From Winogradskyella luteola (GTDB lineage Bacteria > Bacteroidota > Bacteroidia > Flavobacteriales > Flavobacteriaceae), in the NCBI RefSeq assembly GCF_019203985.1, contig NZ_JAGSPD010000002.1, positions 124,001 through 188,000 on the forward strand: a DNA stretch of 64,000 nucleotides, read 5' to 3'. The notes beneath the pieces were generated by a model. It was given only the letters and a program-made list of their open reading frames with translations. It ran no database searches and had not been told where the DNA came from. The first letter of the stretch is position 1, and each line of letters starts with the position of its first letter. Below, piece by piece: positions 46,701-55,500 of this stretch. Position numbers and translations under genes: made by a program.

Positions 46701-48071
46701 ATGTATTCTAGTTTAATTGTTGAAGGAACCAGCACAGGAAATGTGTTATACATGCGCCATGTAAATAATGCAGCAGCTCCCAATACCACAACAGGAGACA
46801 ATGACTTAATAAGCGCACCAGTAACTGGGCAAACTTTTGGGGATTTTAGAATGGCAAACCTTAATATTTTATCAGGTAATATAGGCGGTAACTTAGCATA
46901 TTTATTTGGTCCGTTCGATACATCTACCGTATCCTTTGTAAATTACTCCGCTTCAGATGACAGTAGCATTTTAACTCCAGGGGTTGGTTACAGATCTGGT
47001 TCAACAGATGGAAGTACTTACACTTTCGATGGTTCTGTACAAACAAGCTCGGTTAATGTGCCTATAATTGCTGGCGGTGGAAGTAACTGGAACCTTATAG
47101 GAAATCCTTATCCAAGTTACCTCAACGTTCAGGACTTTTTAAATAATATGGCTAATTCTGGATTGATTGATGAAAATTCCGTTGGAATATACGGTTATGA
47201 TGGCTCTGCTACAGATGGTTGGACTATTTATAATTTGGCAACCACAACTGCCAGTACCGTAATAGCCCCAGGTCAAGGTTTCTTTGTCGATGCAGAAACA
47301 TCAGGAAACATTGCCTTTACGCCTAATATGAGAAGAAAAGGAAATAGTGATGATTTTATAGTTGGCCGTAATTCTAACCTCCTCACCTATTTTAAACTTA
47401 AAGCGAATACAGATAATAAGTCATACCATACGGATTTTTACTTTAACGATAATGCAAGCCTAGGCTTAGATCCAGGATACGATGCAGCCATTTGGAACGA
47501 AGTCGCACCAAACTTTGCTATCTATTCTAATTTAGTACAAGATAACACTGGTGTACCTATAGCCTTACAGTCACTAAATACTAACGATTTAACTAACATT
47601 GTTATCCCTTTAGGTGTTAATGCTAATGCTAATGAAACTTTAAGTTTTAGTATTTTAGAATCTACACTGCCAAGTACAGTGAATGTATATTTAGAGGATG
47701 TAGTCGCTAATTCCGTAGTACTTTTAAACTCTGGAGATTATACATTTACACCGTCAAATAATATTTCGGGTACTGGTCGCTTCTATTTACGTTTTAATGC
47801 TGTTACACTTAGTACAGTAGAACAACCTTTAGAAATGCTCAATATATTTACTAATTCAACAGATAAAACTATTGTTATTAGTGGACAATTATCTGCAGAA
47901 ACGAATTTTAATCTGTACGATTTAAATGGTAGAAATATAAATTCTATGCCACTAGACACAAATGAGAATAGACAATCTATTGATGTCTCTAATTTGAGTG
48001 CAGGTGTTTATATTGTAGAATTAGTTTCAGAAACTAACGAAAAACGTATTAAAAAGTTGGTCATTAATTAG
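43710..48071 (+). CDS. Secreted metallophosphoesterase (purple-acid-phosphatase-like) with T9SS type A sorting domain
   Basis: 1453 aa. Signal (MKTKLLLTKLFFFIICCAYA), a fibronectin-like N-terminal domain as in purple acid phosphatases (about 25-110), then a calcineurin-type domain with ligands in FIAGGDSRN, VLFAGDMTDDS, PARGNHEDG and QYHKPMRPHTG. The last motif, normally GHxH, appears only as VDCDSHTAK, so one metal ligand may be changed. Residues about 445-640 form a jelly-roll-type module (SATIFRAFIQFSVDERDD), followed by further beta-sandwich modules and a C-terminal type A sorting domain (FNLYDLNGRNINSMPL; LSAGVYIVELVSETNEKRIK). Predicted surface or extracellular phosphatase for phosphate scavenging; coupled to the upstream membrane protein. 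Confidence 0.86.
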   Translation: MKTKLLLTKLFFFIICCAYANNDRYRIILVDDPATTMTIGWDQISGTNPVVYYDTIDHGVDHTLYAFSKAVDRGILAKGMENRFARLTGLTPNTNYYFVINDSEGTSQRFWFRTAPNDNSRLSFIAGGDSRNFRTPRRAANLLVSKLKPHGVLFAGDMTDDSTDIEWVKWFDDWQDTIASDGRMFPIIPARGNHEDGSEIYDLFDTNVDSYYAITFGDNLFRAYTLNTEISVLGSQRTWLQNDLAASSGVTWKAAQYHKPMRPHTGSKNENYVIYNSWAQLFYDNSVRLVVDCDSHTAKTTWPVMPSSGPNNDEGFVIDQTNGTVYTGEGCWGAPLRPNNDDKSWTRNSGSFNQFKLIFVETSKIELRTIRVDNADLVGEVSNTDPFTLPANLDVFSPPTGDVVTISNSNDISCPVAYSPCDDSDPDTIYDEEDGSCNCVGYDSINTTAYVTEVSASSDDAEENTLSGDVNVSSSDLELVFDNEDQIIGVRFDDIEIPKSATIFRAFIQFSVDERDDIQTPTSLTIHGELSPSSATFSTATNDISSRTPTTNSVPWNDIPEWGTVGNEGFYQRTPDLTDIVTEIITQPAWAFENAITFIISGTGERIANSYNDNEPPKLIVLYDSNCPLKGIEAGQTYACDEISDTYSQDIIVTHVNPPGTGTLDVNGQSFSIGTSPQTVTLTGLTADGLDVDVSANFSALPTCIISEDHLFEAPSECSNGGIPDNMPDDSINLALLAEATVTGSISGGRGIPEEILYDPAIDDYRTMTDWNEYGVNFNENLGVPDIDEGMKWQVNWPNVKYINYITIGGTYDSQPQPDTMWRISYRTDGVWNTLEEGQGGWIDSGIYEWGGANTNPIEADALRVQLYSDGLNSLVSIHLRGRGGISNNRDDSATTPKATLIQYLDPGNSCAVTVPSGSILYCGDDWIYSDGPDDTSGTINTIIADGIYTIDGEKDVEVNNLEIYSGASVIVEEGSSLTVKGNLITNGSLQLESISSMYSSLIVEGTSTGNVLYMRHVNNAAAPNTTTGDNDLISAPVTGQTFGDFRMANLNILSGNIGGNLAYLFGPFDTSTVSFVNYSASDDSSILTPGVGYRSGSTDGSTYTFDGSVQTSSVNVPIIAGGGSNWNLIGNPYPSYLNVQDFLNNMANSGLIDENSVGIYGYDGSATDGWTIYNLATTTASTVIAPGQGFFVDAETSGNIAFTPNMRRKGNSDDFIVGRNSNLLTYFKLKANTDNKSYHTDFYFNDNASLGLDPGYDAAIWNEVAPNFAIYSNLVQDNTGVPIALQSLNTNDLTNIVIPLGVNANANETLSFSILESTLPSTVNVYLEDVVANSVVLLNSGDYTFTPSNNISGTGRFYLRFNAVTLSTVEQPLEMLNIFTNSTDKTIVISGQLSAETNFNLYDLNGRNINSMPLDTNENRQSIDVSNLSAGVYIVELVSETNEKRIKKLVIN

Positions 48072-48090
48072 TATTACAACTTTAATTTAT

Positions 48091-48136
48091 AAATGGGCTA
48101 GATGTAATCTTAATTAAATATCTAGCCCATTTTATT
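48091..48136 (+). terminator. Rho-independent terminator
   Basis: A 13-bp stem AAATGGGCTAGAT / ATCTAGCCCATTT with a 16-nt loop, followed by TATTATA, 20 nt after the phosphoesterase stop. Confidence 0.78.
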
Positions 48137-48236
48137 ATACAATCAAAAAATATTTGTAATTTGAAAGTAACATTAATTCTGTATCTGTATATAGTGTTTT
48201 ACTATATTGCAGACGCATTACCAATTCACTAGCTTA

Positions 48237-49436
48237 ATGAGTAAATCTTTATCACCATTTACCAAGGCACAATTGTTACCACAAGAAGAAACCTTGGAAA
48301 TTCTAAAGAAAAAAGGGGACTTATTTATTGGTATTCCCAAAGAAACCCATTTTCAAGAAAAAAGGGTGTGTTTAACACCAGATGCAGTTTCTGCATTAAC
48401 TGCCAATGGACATCGTGTTTTGTTTGAATCTGGTGCTGGCGAAGGTGCCAATTTTAAAGATAAAGATTATAGTGAAGCTGGTGCAGAAGTCTCTAAGGAT
48501 ACAGCAAAAGTCTACTCCTGCCCTATTATTCTTAAGGTAGAACCGCCGTCGCTAGATGAAATAAAACTCATTAATCCACAAACTATATTAATTTCTGCTT
48601 TACAAATAAAAACACAGAGCAAAGCCTATTTTGAAGCTTTGGCCAAAAAACGAGTTACGGCTTTGGCTTTTGAGTATATTAAAGATGAAGACGGTGCCTA
48701 TCCCGCTGTACGTTCACTGAGTGAAATTGCAGGAACTGCCTCTATATTAATAGCTTCAGAAATACTATCCAATGTCAATGGTGGTAATGGTTTAATGATG
48801 GGCAATATCAACGGAGTACCGCCAACAGAAGTTTTAATTTTGGGCGCAGGCACTGTTGGTGAATTTGCAGCACGTTCAGCAATTGGACTTGGAGCCAACG
48901 TTAAGGTTTTTGATAGTTCCATTACAAAACTACGCTGTATTCAGAATAATTTAGGACGTACAGTTTATACGTCCACAATGCAACCAAAAAATCTTCTTAA
49001 AGCATTAAAACGTTGCGATGTAGCCATTGGAGCTGTAAGAGGCACAAATCGTTCGCCCATAGTTGTAACAGAAACTATGGTAGACCACATGAAACCCGGA
49101 TCGGTAATTATAGACGTTAGTATTGATATGGGTGGCTGCTTTGAAACCAGTGAGGTAACAACACACGACCATCCTACCTTTGATTACAATGGTGTAACAC
49201 ATTATTGCGTACCCAATATTCCTGCACGCTATTCAAGAACCGCATCAGTTTCTATCAGTAATATCTTTACTCCATATTTGTTAGAAATCGGAGAATACGG
49301 CGGATTAGAAAATGCATTACGTTTTGATAGAGGATTAAAAAATGGGTTGTATTTTTACCACGGTATTTTAACCAATAAATCTGTAGCCGAGTGGTATGGT
49401 TTAGATTATAATGATGCCAATCTGTTGATATTTTAG
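48237..49436 (+). CDS. ald: Alanine dehydrogenase family protein
   Basis: 399 aa from the ATG at 48237 (MSKSLSPFTKAQLLPQEETL); an earlier in-frame ATG at 48207 is less likely. The AlaDh/PNT fold is clear: FIGIPKETHFQEKRVCLTPD, KVEPPSLDEI with the catalytic Lys, the Rossmann motif ILGAGTVGEFAARSAIGLG, IDVSIDMGGCFETSE and HYCVPNIPARYSRTASVSIS. The enzyme normally interconverts alanine and pyruvate with NAD. The catalytic His of Bacillus/Mycobacterium Ald (LHLA context) is replaced by Gln in ISALQIK, a divergence that may be typical of the Bacteroidota branch but makes activity less certain. It is followed by a DUF4258 gene after 26 nt. Confidence 0.88.
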   Translation: MSKSLSPFTKAQLLPQEETLEILKKKGDLFIGIPKETHFQEKRVCLTPDAVSALTANGHRVLFESGAGEGANFKDKDYSEAGAEVSKDTAKVYSCPIILKVEPPSLDEIKLINPQTILISALQIKTQSKAYFEALAKKRVTALAFEYIKDEDGAYPAVRSLSEIAGTASILIASEILSNVNGGNGLMMGNINGVPPTEVLILGAGTVGEFAARSAIGLGANVKVFDSSITKLRCIQNNLGRTVYTSTMQPKNLLKALKRCDVAIGAVRGTNRSPIVVTETMVDHMKPGSVIIDVSIDMGGCFETSEVTTHDHPTFDYNGVTHYCVPNIPARYSRTASVSISNIFTPYLLEIGEYGGLENALRFDRGLKNGLYFYHGILTNKSVAEWYGLDYNDANLLIF

Positions 49437-49462
49437 CATCTATTGTTCAAAAATTATATTTT

Positions 49463-49840
49463 ATGAAATTTACGCAACGCTTAGCTTACTATCTAGGCGG
49501 TTTTTCTTTAGGTCTTATTATTCTTATGTTTTTTTTAAACGGAAAAGATGCATCTTGTGACTATGGCCCCAATGCCCGAACTGTAAAAAACATTAGCTCC
49601 AAGCCCTTTGTCTACTCTTCAGATGTAGCTTCTTTTATAAAAAATCAGGCATTAGATTCAAGCACAGTATTGAACTTGGTAAAATATGGTAGTGTGGATT
49701 TTTCAAAAAGTAAAACAAAATTAGACTCCTGTAAAATTTATCATATTGATAATATCTACAAAGATAAAGACATAGAACTTACCGTTAAGAATTGTGATTC
49801 CCTCGCAAAGGTTTTGACCATAAATTATATAAAAGATTAA
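49463..49840 (+). CDS. DUF4258 domain protein, membrane-anchored
   Basis: A 125-aa protein with one N-terminal TM or uncleaved signal (LAYYLGGFSLGLIILMFFLN) and an extracytoplasmic DUF4258 domain: GPNARTVKNISSKPFVYSSD, SSTVLNLVKYGSVDFSKSKT, then YKDKDIELTVKNCDSLAKVL. The function of the family is unknown; in flavobacteria I recall it adjacent to the alanine dehydrogenase gene, as here. Probably co-transcribed with ald. Confidence 0.78.
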   Translation: MKFTQRLAYYLGGFSLGLIILMFFLNGKDASCDYGPNARTVKNISSKPFVYSSDVASFIKNQALDSSTVLNLVKYGSVDFSKSKTKLDSCKIYHIDNIYKDKDIELTVKNCDSLAKVLTINYIKD

Positions 49841-49853
49841 TCCATAAATTTTT

Positions 49854-49893
49854 AGATGAAAATTTAGAGGCTTCAATATAAATTTTCATCTTT
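49854..49893. terminator. Hairpin, possible terminator
   Basis: A 12-bp perfect stem AGATGAAAATTT / AAATTTTCATCT with a 14-nt loop separates the DUF4258 gene from the polysaccharide genes; the downstream T-run is short, so termination is uncertain. Confidence 0.5.
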
Positions 49894-49924
49894 GATGTCG
49901 AATTTTATTAATGAATAATAGAAT

Positions 49925-50947
49925 ATGAAAGTATTAGTAACGGGAGCAGCAGGTTTTATCGGTTTTTTTACAGCCAAAGTACTCTTGGAAAAGGGACACA
50001 AAGTCGTTGGGTTAGATAATATTAACGATTATTATGATGTCAACTTAAAATTTTCGAGATTAAGAGAGCTCGGTATTGATAGACATGATGCAGAAGTGTT
50101 CAATAAAGTTTGTAAAAGCGAAAATGATAATTTCACTTTTGTCAGAATGAATCTCGAAGACAGAGATGCACTTCCTAAATTATTTAAAAATGAAGGTTTT
50201 GATATTGTTTGTAACCTTGCAGCCCAAGCCGGTGTGAGATATAGCTTGGAAAACCCCGAAACTTATATTGATTCGAATTTAGTTGGCTTTTTAAACATAT
50301 TGGAATGTTGTAGACATAACTCAATAAAACATTTAGTGTATGCAAGTAGCTCTAGTGTTTATGGACTTAACGAAAAAATTCCATTCTCTACAGAGGATAA
50401 TGTAGATCACCCCATAAGCCTTTACGCTGCTACCAAAAAAAGTAATGAACTCATGGCACATACCTATAGCCATTTGTTTAACATCCCCACAACAGGCTTA
50501 AGATTTTTTACAGTTTATGGCCCTTGGGGCAGACCAGACATGGCAATGTTTTTGTTTACAGATGCCATCGTAAACGATAGACCCATTAAGGTGTTTAACC
50601 ATGGAAAAATGGAGCGTGATTTTACCTATGTTGACGATATTGTAGAAGGTGTAGTAAGAATCATTGAAAAGCCAATAACTGAAAGAACAGATAATAAAGA
50701 ACTCTATAAGGTTTATAATATTGGTAATAATAATTCCGTAAAACTGCTTGATTTTATTAAAGAGATAGAATTTAATCTAGATAAAACCGCTGAGAAGAAC
50801 ATGCTTCCCATACAACCGGGAGATGTAGAGCGTACTTGGGCAGATGTAGATCAGTTAATTAAGGATTTTGATTACAGACCAAACACGTCAATTAAAAATG
50901 GCGTAAAATCCTTTATAGATTGGTATAAAGATTATTATAAAAATTAA
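49925..50947 (+). CDS. NAD-dependent sugar-nucleotide epimerase (UDP-glucuronate 4-epimerase type)
   Basis: A 340-aa extended short-chain dehydrogenase. NAD motif GAAGFIG (residues 7-13), LDNINDYYDVNLKFSRL as in UDP-glucuronate 4-epimerases (CapI/Gae), catalytic YxxxK as YAATKK (Tyr167, Lys171), FFTVYGPWGRPDMAMFLFTD and the C-terminal FIDWYKDYY typical of this subfamily. The reaction would be UDP-GlcA to UDP-GalA, using the product of the Ugd encoded next. First gene of the surface-polysaccharide locus. Confidence 0.92.
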   Translation: MKVLVTGAAGFIGFFTAKVLLEKGHKVVGLDNINDYYDVNLKFSRLRELGIDRHDAEVFNKVCKSENDNFTFVRMNLEDRDALPKLFKNEGFDIVCNLAAQAGVRYSLENPETYIDSNLVGFLNILECCRHNSIKHLVYASSSSVYGLNEKIPFSTEDNVDHPISLYAATKKSNELMAHTYSHLFNIPTTGLRFFTVYGPWGRPDMAMFLFTDAIVNDRPIKVFNHGKMERDFTYVDDIVEGVVRIIEKPITERTDNKELYKVYNIGNNNSVKLLDFIKEIEFNLDKTAEKNMLPIQPGDVERTWADVDQLIKDFDYRPNTSIKNGVKSFIDWYKDYYKN

Positions 50948-51102
50948 CCGCATTATAACGATAGATTGTGCTGGTTCTTATAGTGTAATGAAGTTTATCG
51001 TTAAAACACGTCGTTGATATATTAATTTAGAAGAAACCGAATACTTCTTTCAAATTTGTGTTCCAGAAAAGGAATTAACCCAAGTCAAATAAACTTAAAA
51101 CA

Positions 51103-52482
51103 ATGAAAATAAATAAAATATGTTGCATTGGTGCTGGTTATGTTGGTGGACCAACTATGGCGGTAATAGCAAAGAAAAACCCTAATATACAGGTTACTAT
51201 AGTAGATATAAATGAAGAGCGTATTGCGGCTTGGAACGATGAAGATGTATCAAAACTTCCTATCTACGAACCTGGACTTGCGGAAATAGTTGCAGAGACC
51301 AGAGGAAAAAACTTATTCTTTTCTACAGAAATTGATAAAGCCATTAATGAATCTGAAATGATTTTCATTTCAGTAAACACGCCGACCAAAACCTATGGTA
51401 AAGGAAAAGGTATGGCTGCAGATTTAAAGTATGTAGAGCTTTGTGCAAGAAATATTGCTGAGGTCGCCACTACTGATAAAATTGTAGTAGAAAAATCTAC
51501 ATTACCAGTTAGAACGGCTCAAGCCATAAAAAGTATCTTACATAATACTGGAAGCGATGTAACGTTTGAAATACTTTCTAATCCAGAGTTTTTGGCTGAA
51601 GGTACAGCGATTCAAGATTTATTAAATCCAGATCGCGTATTAATTGGTGGAGAATCCGAATCCGCTATTGAAAGTTTAGCCAACATCTATGGGAGTTGGG
51701 TATCGCAAGATAAAATTCTTAGAACAAATGTTTGGTCTTCAGAATTATCAAAGTTGACCGCTAATGCATTTTTAGCACAACGTATATCATCTATTAATGC
51801 GATTTCGGAATTGTGCGAGCATACAGAAGCTAATGTTAATGAAGTAGCGAGAGCCATTGGTATGGACTCTAGAATTGGCCCTAAATTTTTAAATGCTTCA
51901 ATTGGTTTTGGAGGTTCTTGTTTTCAAAAAGATATTTTAAACCTTGTTTACATTGCAAGAAGTTACGGTTTAAATGCTGTTGCTGATTATTGGGAACAAG
52001 TTATCATTTTAAACGATCATCAGAAAAGACGTTTTTCCGATAACTTAATAAGTACATTATATAATACGGTTTCTGGAAAAAAAATTGCTATGCTTGGCTG
52101 GGCTTTTAAAAAGGATACCAATGATACACGTGAGTCTGCTGCCATTTATGTTGCAGATCATTTATTAAGCGAACAAGCGAATATTGCAGTTTACGACCCT
52201 AAAGTTCCATCAAAAAAGGTATATGCAGATTTAAACTATCTACAGACACGTACTGATGCTGAAAATAAGGAGCTCGTAACAACTTATAGCGACCCTTATG
52301 AAGCTCTTAAAGGTGCACACGCTATTGCGATAATGACAGAATGGGATGAATTTAAAACTTACGATTGGGAAAAGATTTATGCTAACATGAAAAAACCAGC
52401 ATTTATTTTTGACGGTAGAAATATATTAGATAAAGCTGAAATGACTAAGATAGGCTTTGAGTACTCATCTATAGGACAATAA
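51103..52482 (+). CDS. ugd: UDP-glucose 6-dehydrogenase
   Basis: A 459-aa enzyme that oxidises UDP-glucose to UDP-glucuronate with two NAD. Rossmann motif [12 protein letters not shown], substrate motifs [12 protein letters not shown] and [20 protein letters not shown], the catalytic Cys273 in [11 protein letters not shown], and the C-terminal NAD/UDP-binding domain with [17 protein letters not shown]. The length and the long N-terminal loop match the eukaryote-like UGDH class seen in Bacteroidota. It supplies UDP-GlcA to the upstream epimerase and to the polysaccharide. The 3' hairpin at 52514 is shared with the convergent lyase gene. Confidence 0.95.
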   Translation: MKINKICCIGAGYVGGPTMAVIAKKNPNIQVTIVDINEERIAAWNDEDVSKLPIYEPGLAEIVAETRGKNLFFSTEIDKAINESEMIFISVNTPTKTYGKGKGMAADLKYVELCARNIAEVATTDKIVVEKSTLPVRTAQAIKSILHNTGSDVTFEILSNPEFLAEGTAIQDLLNPDRVLIGGESESAIESLANIYGSWVSQDKILRTNVWSSELSKLTANAFLAQRISSINAISELCEHTEANVNEVARAIGMDSRIGPKFLNASIGFGGSCFQKDILNLVYIARSYGLNAVADYWEQVIILNDHQKRRFSDNLISTLYNTVSGKKIAMLGWAFKKDTNDTRESAAIYVADHLLSEQANIAVYDPKVPSKKVYADLNYLQTRTDAENKELVTTYSDPYEALKGAHAIAIMTEWDEFKTYDWEKIYANMKKPAFIFDGRNILDKAEMTKIGFEYSSIGQ

Positions 52483-52513
52483 AGTCTAATATATATAAAT
52501 AATATCAAAAATT

Positions 52514-52557
52514 AACGGCACCAAAGTTTCAATATTATTGAACATTTTAGTGCCGTT
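52514..52557. terminator. Hairpin between convergent genes
   Basis: AACGGCAC / GTGCCGTT with an extended A/T stem and an inner TTCAAT/ATTGAA pairing; it lies between ugd and the convergent lyase gene. It has no long T-run, so strength as an intrinsic terminator is uncertain. Confidence 0.6.
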
Positions 52558-52583
52558 CTCACTATAAAAATAACTAACTTAAT

Positions 52584-55500
52584 TTATCTAATCATTAATT
52601 TTTTAGAAATTTCTTGTTGTATATCTACCATCCTAATATAGTACATTCCTGGATGTAGCATACTCACATCTATTTGCCTTGTAGTTGATATACTTAAGTA
52701 TTCATTTGAAATTATTTCAGAGTGAATCAACTTACCAGTAATGTCGTATAAATATATTCTTGAAAGAGCTGTAGAACCCGAAAGTCTAACATTTACATAA
52801 TCTGAAGCTGGATTTGGAAATACAGAAAAATCAAAATCAAGTGGTTCACCCTCATCTGGGTCAACAGGATCGACATCGTCCTCACAGTCAGTATCGACAA
52901 ATACAGTTACACTGTCCTCATCAAAATCTAAGGCATTAAATACTGTAACGGTATATTCGGTTGTTGCATTGGGAGATACTAGAATGGTTTGCGTCGTTTC
53001 ACCAGTACTCCAAACATATTCATCTCCACCACTAGCTGTTAAGGTTGCTGATTCTCCTAAGCATATATCCACATCATCACCTGCGTCAGCTTCAACATCT
53101 GGTATAACGTTTACGGTAACCTGTTTTTCGTCATAGCAATCGCCAATAAAACCTCTCACTTCGTAAGTCGTTGTAATCGCAGGGCTAACAGCAATATTAG
53201 GTTGTGTTGCACCATTGTTCCATTCATAAGTATTTGCGCCAGTTGCAGATAAGGTTATGAAATCACCACTCATAATATCTACACTATCACCGTTAACTAT
53301 TACAACATTTGGATTAGGATCTACGTATACCGTTACCTCATCTGTATCTTCTTGAATTCCTTGAGTTACTGTAACTGTATAAGTAGATGTAGATAGTGGA
53401 CTCACAGTTATACTTTGCGTAGTTGCTCCCGTATTCCACAAATAACTATCACCTTCATTTGCCGTTAAAACAATCTCATAATTATCATTTTGACAAACAC
53501 GCTCATCAGGACCAGCTGAAGCATCAAATACGGGTTCTACGGTTACAGTGACTTGTGCCTGTGCTGAACACGTATCCGATGTTCCTGTCACGGTATATGT
53601 TGTTGTTTGTGTTGGACTAACCGTTATAGAACTTGTAATTTCACTTGTACTCCATTGATATGTTGTAGCTCCATCTGCGTTTAAGGTAACCGACTCACCT
53701 TCTACAATAGTAATATTATTACTTACGGTTACATTAGGTGTATCGTTCACTGTAATTGTAACACTATCAGAGTCTGAGTTGCCAAAAGCATCTTCAACAG
53801 TTACAGTATATGTAGTTGTTACTGATGGACTAACTGTTGGATTTGCACCTGTATCACCTGTATCCCATGTGTATGAAACACCTCCAGAAGCATTCAACAT
53901 AATACTCTCACCACTACAAATTGTAGCATCCTCACCAGCATCTGCAACAACTTCAGGAATTACTGTTACTAAAATATTTTCAGTAGTGGAACAACCATTG
54001 TTACCATTAGAAGTAACTGTATATGTTGTCGTAACTGTAGGTGAGACTATGATGGAAGCTGTTGTTTCATTTGTACTCCAAGTATAATTATCACTACCGC
54101 TGACATTGAGCGTAGTAGACTCCCCTTCTATAAGTACAACGTCTTCACTAACAGTCAGATTTGGTGCTTCACTTACAAAAACAGTAACTGTATCTGTACT
54201 CGAACAGTTATTTGAAATTACTTCTACATCATAAACCGTATCTGTACTTGGGCTGACATCTATTGAAGCTGTTGTTTCACCTGTATTCCATAAATAAGAA
54301 TCACCACCGGAAGCCGTCAAAGTTATGGTCTCACCATCACAAATAGTTTGGTCTTCACCAGCATTGGCGACAGGAATAGCATTTACAGTAACCGTTACGC
54401 TATCATCGTCTATATTTCCTTCATTGTCAGATACTGAAACTGTATACGTTGTTGTAACCAATGGACTGACATCTATTGAAGCTGTAGTTTCACCATTGTT
54501 CCATAAGAAATTTGGGCCACCAGATGCAGTTAAGGTTGCGGTTTCTCCCTCGCAAATATCTTGATCTGGACCAGCATTTGCAACAGGTAGTGAGCTGAAA
54601 AAAAAAGTTAGTGCAAATGTGTCTGTAGCTACTACATTACCAGAACCATTGTCTTGACTGTAATAAGTAATAGTAAAATTATAAGTGCCTTCCTGTACAA
54701 CATAAGGTTCAAAATTAAAACCCACATGTCCATTAGGTAAACCTGCATATATTGGCCCGCTCTCTATCCAGGTACCAGATGTTGGACCTGTCCAATCTAC
54801 TCGTACACTCTCCACTTGTGCATTCTGATCCCCACCTTCAGGAATACTTCTAAAGTTAACTTCATTACCTTCTCCTTCCAAGTTAATATCAGTATCTCCT
54901 GTAATATTCATTAACATTATGTCTGTATTGGCATTATAAAATTCATATGTACCATAAAACGTATCAATTACAGTAACAGTTGCACTGTCAGTTATAGTAT
55001 CGACACTAGATGTGTATGTTATATCAACTTGTCCAACACTAATACCAGTTATATTTCCATTTTCATCTACAGTTGCGATAGATTCATCACTACTGGCCCA
55101 AGTACCTAATGTATCTGTTGTATCAGTAGGAACAAAAGTTGTGGTAAGTTGACTGTTTTCTCCAACTTCTAGAGTAATTACATTCGGGTCGATTGTTACT
55201 GAAGTCAACGGAATAACAATATTTGTTACTGTTATATCAGCAGTATCAGTAAACCCTCCATCATTAGAGGTAAATGTAATTGTAGCGTTACCCTCTGATA
55301 CAGAAGTTACCAAACCATTGGTTACAGTAGCGATTGATGGATCACTTGAAATCCATACACCACTTTGGTTTGTTGTACTACTTGGTGTAAAATTAGTTGA
55401 TAATGTTATCGTTTCTGGTACATTTAACGTAGCAGTACTTGGTGTAATTTCAACACCTTCTGCTGGTACATCTGGAATTTGACCGTTTGCTGTTTGATTA

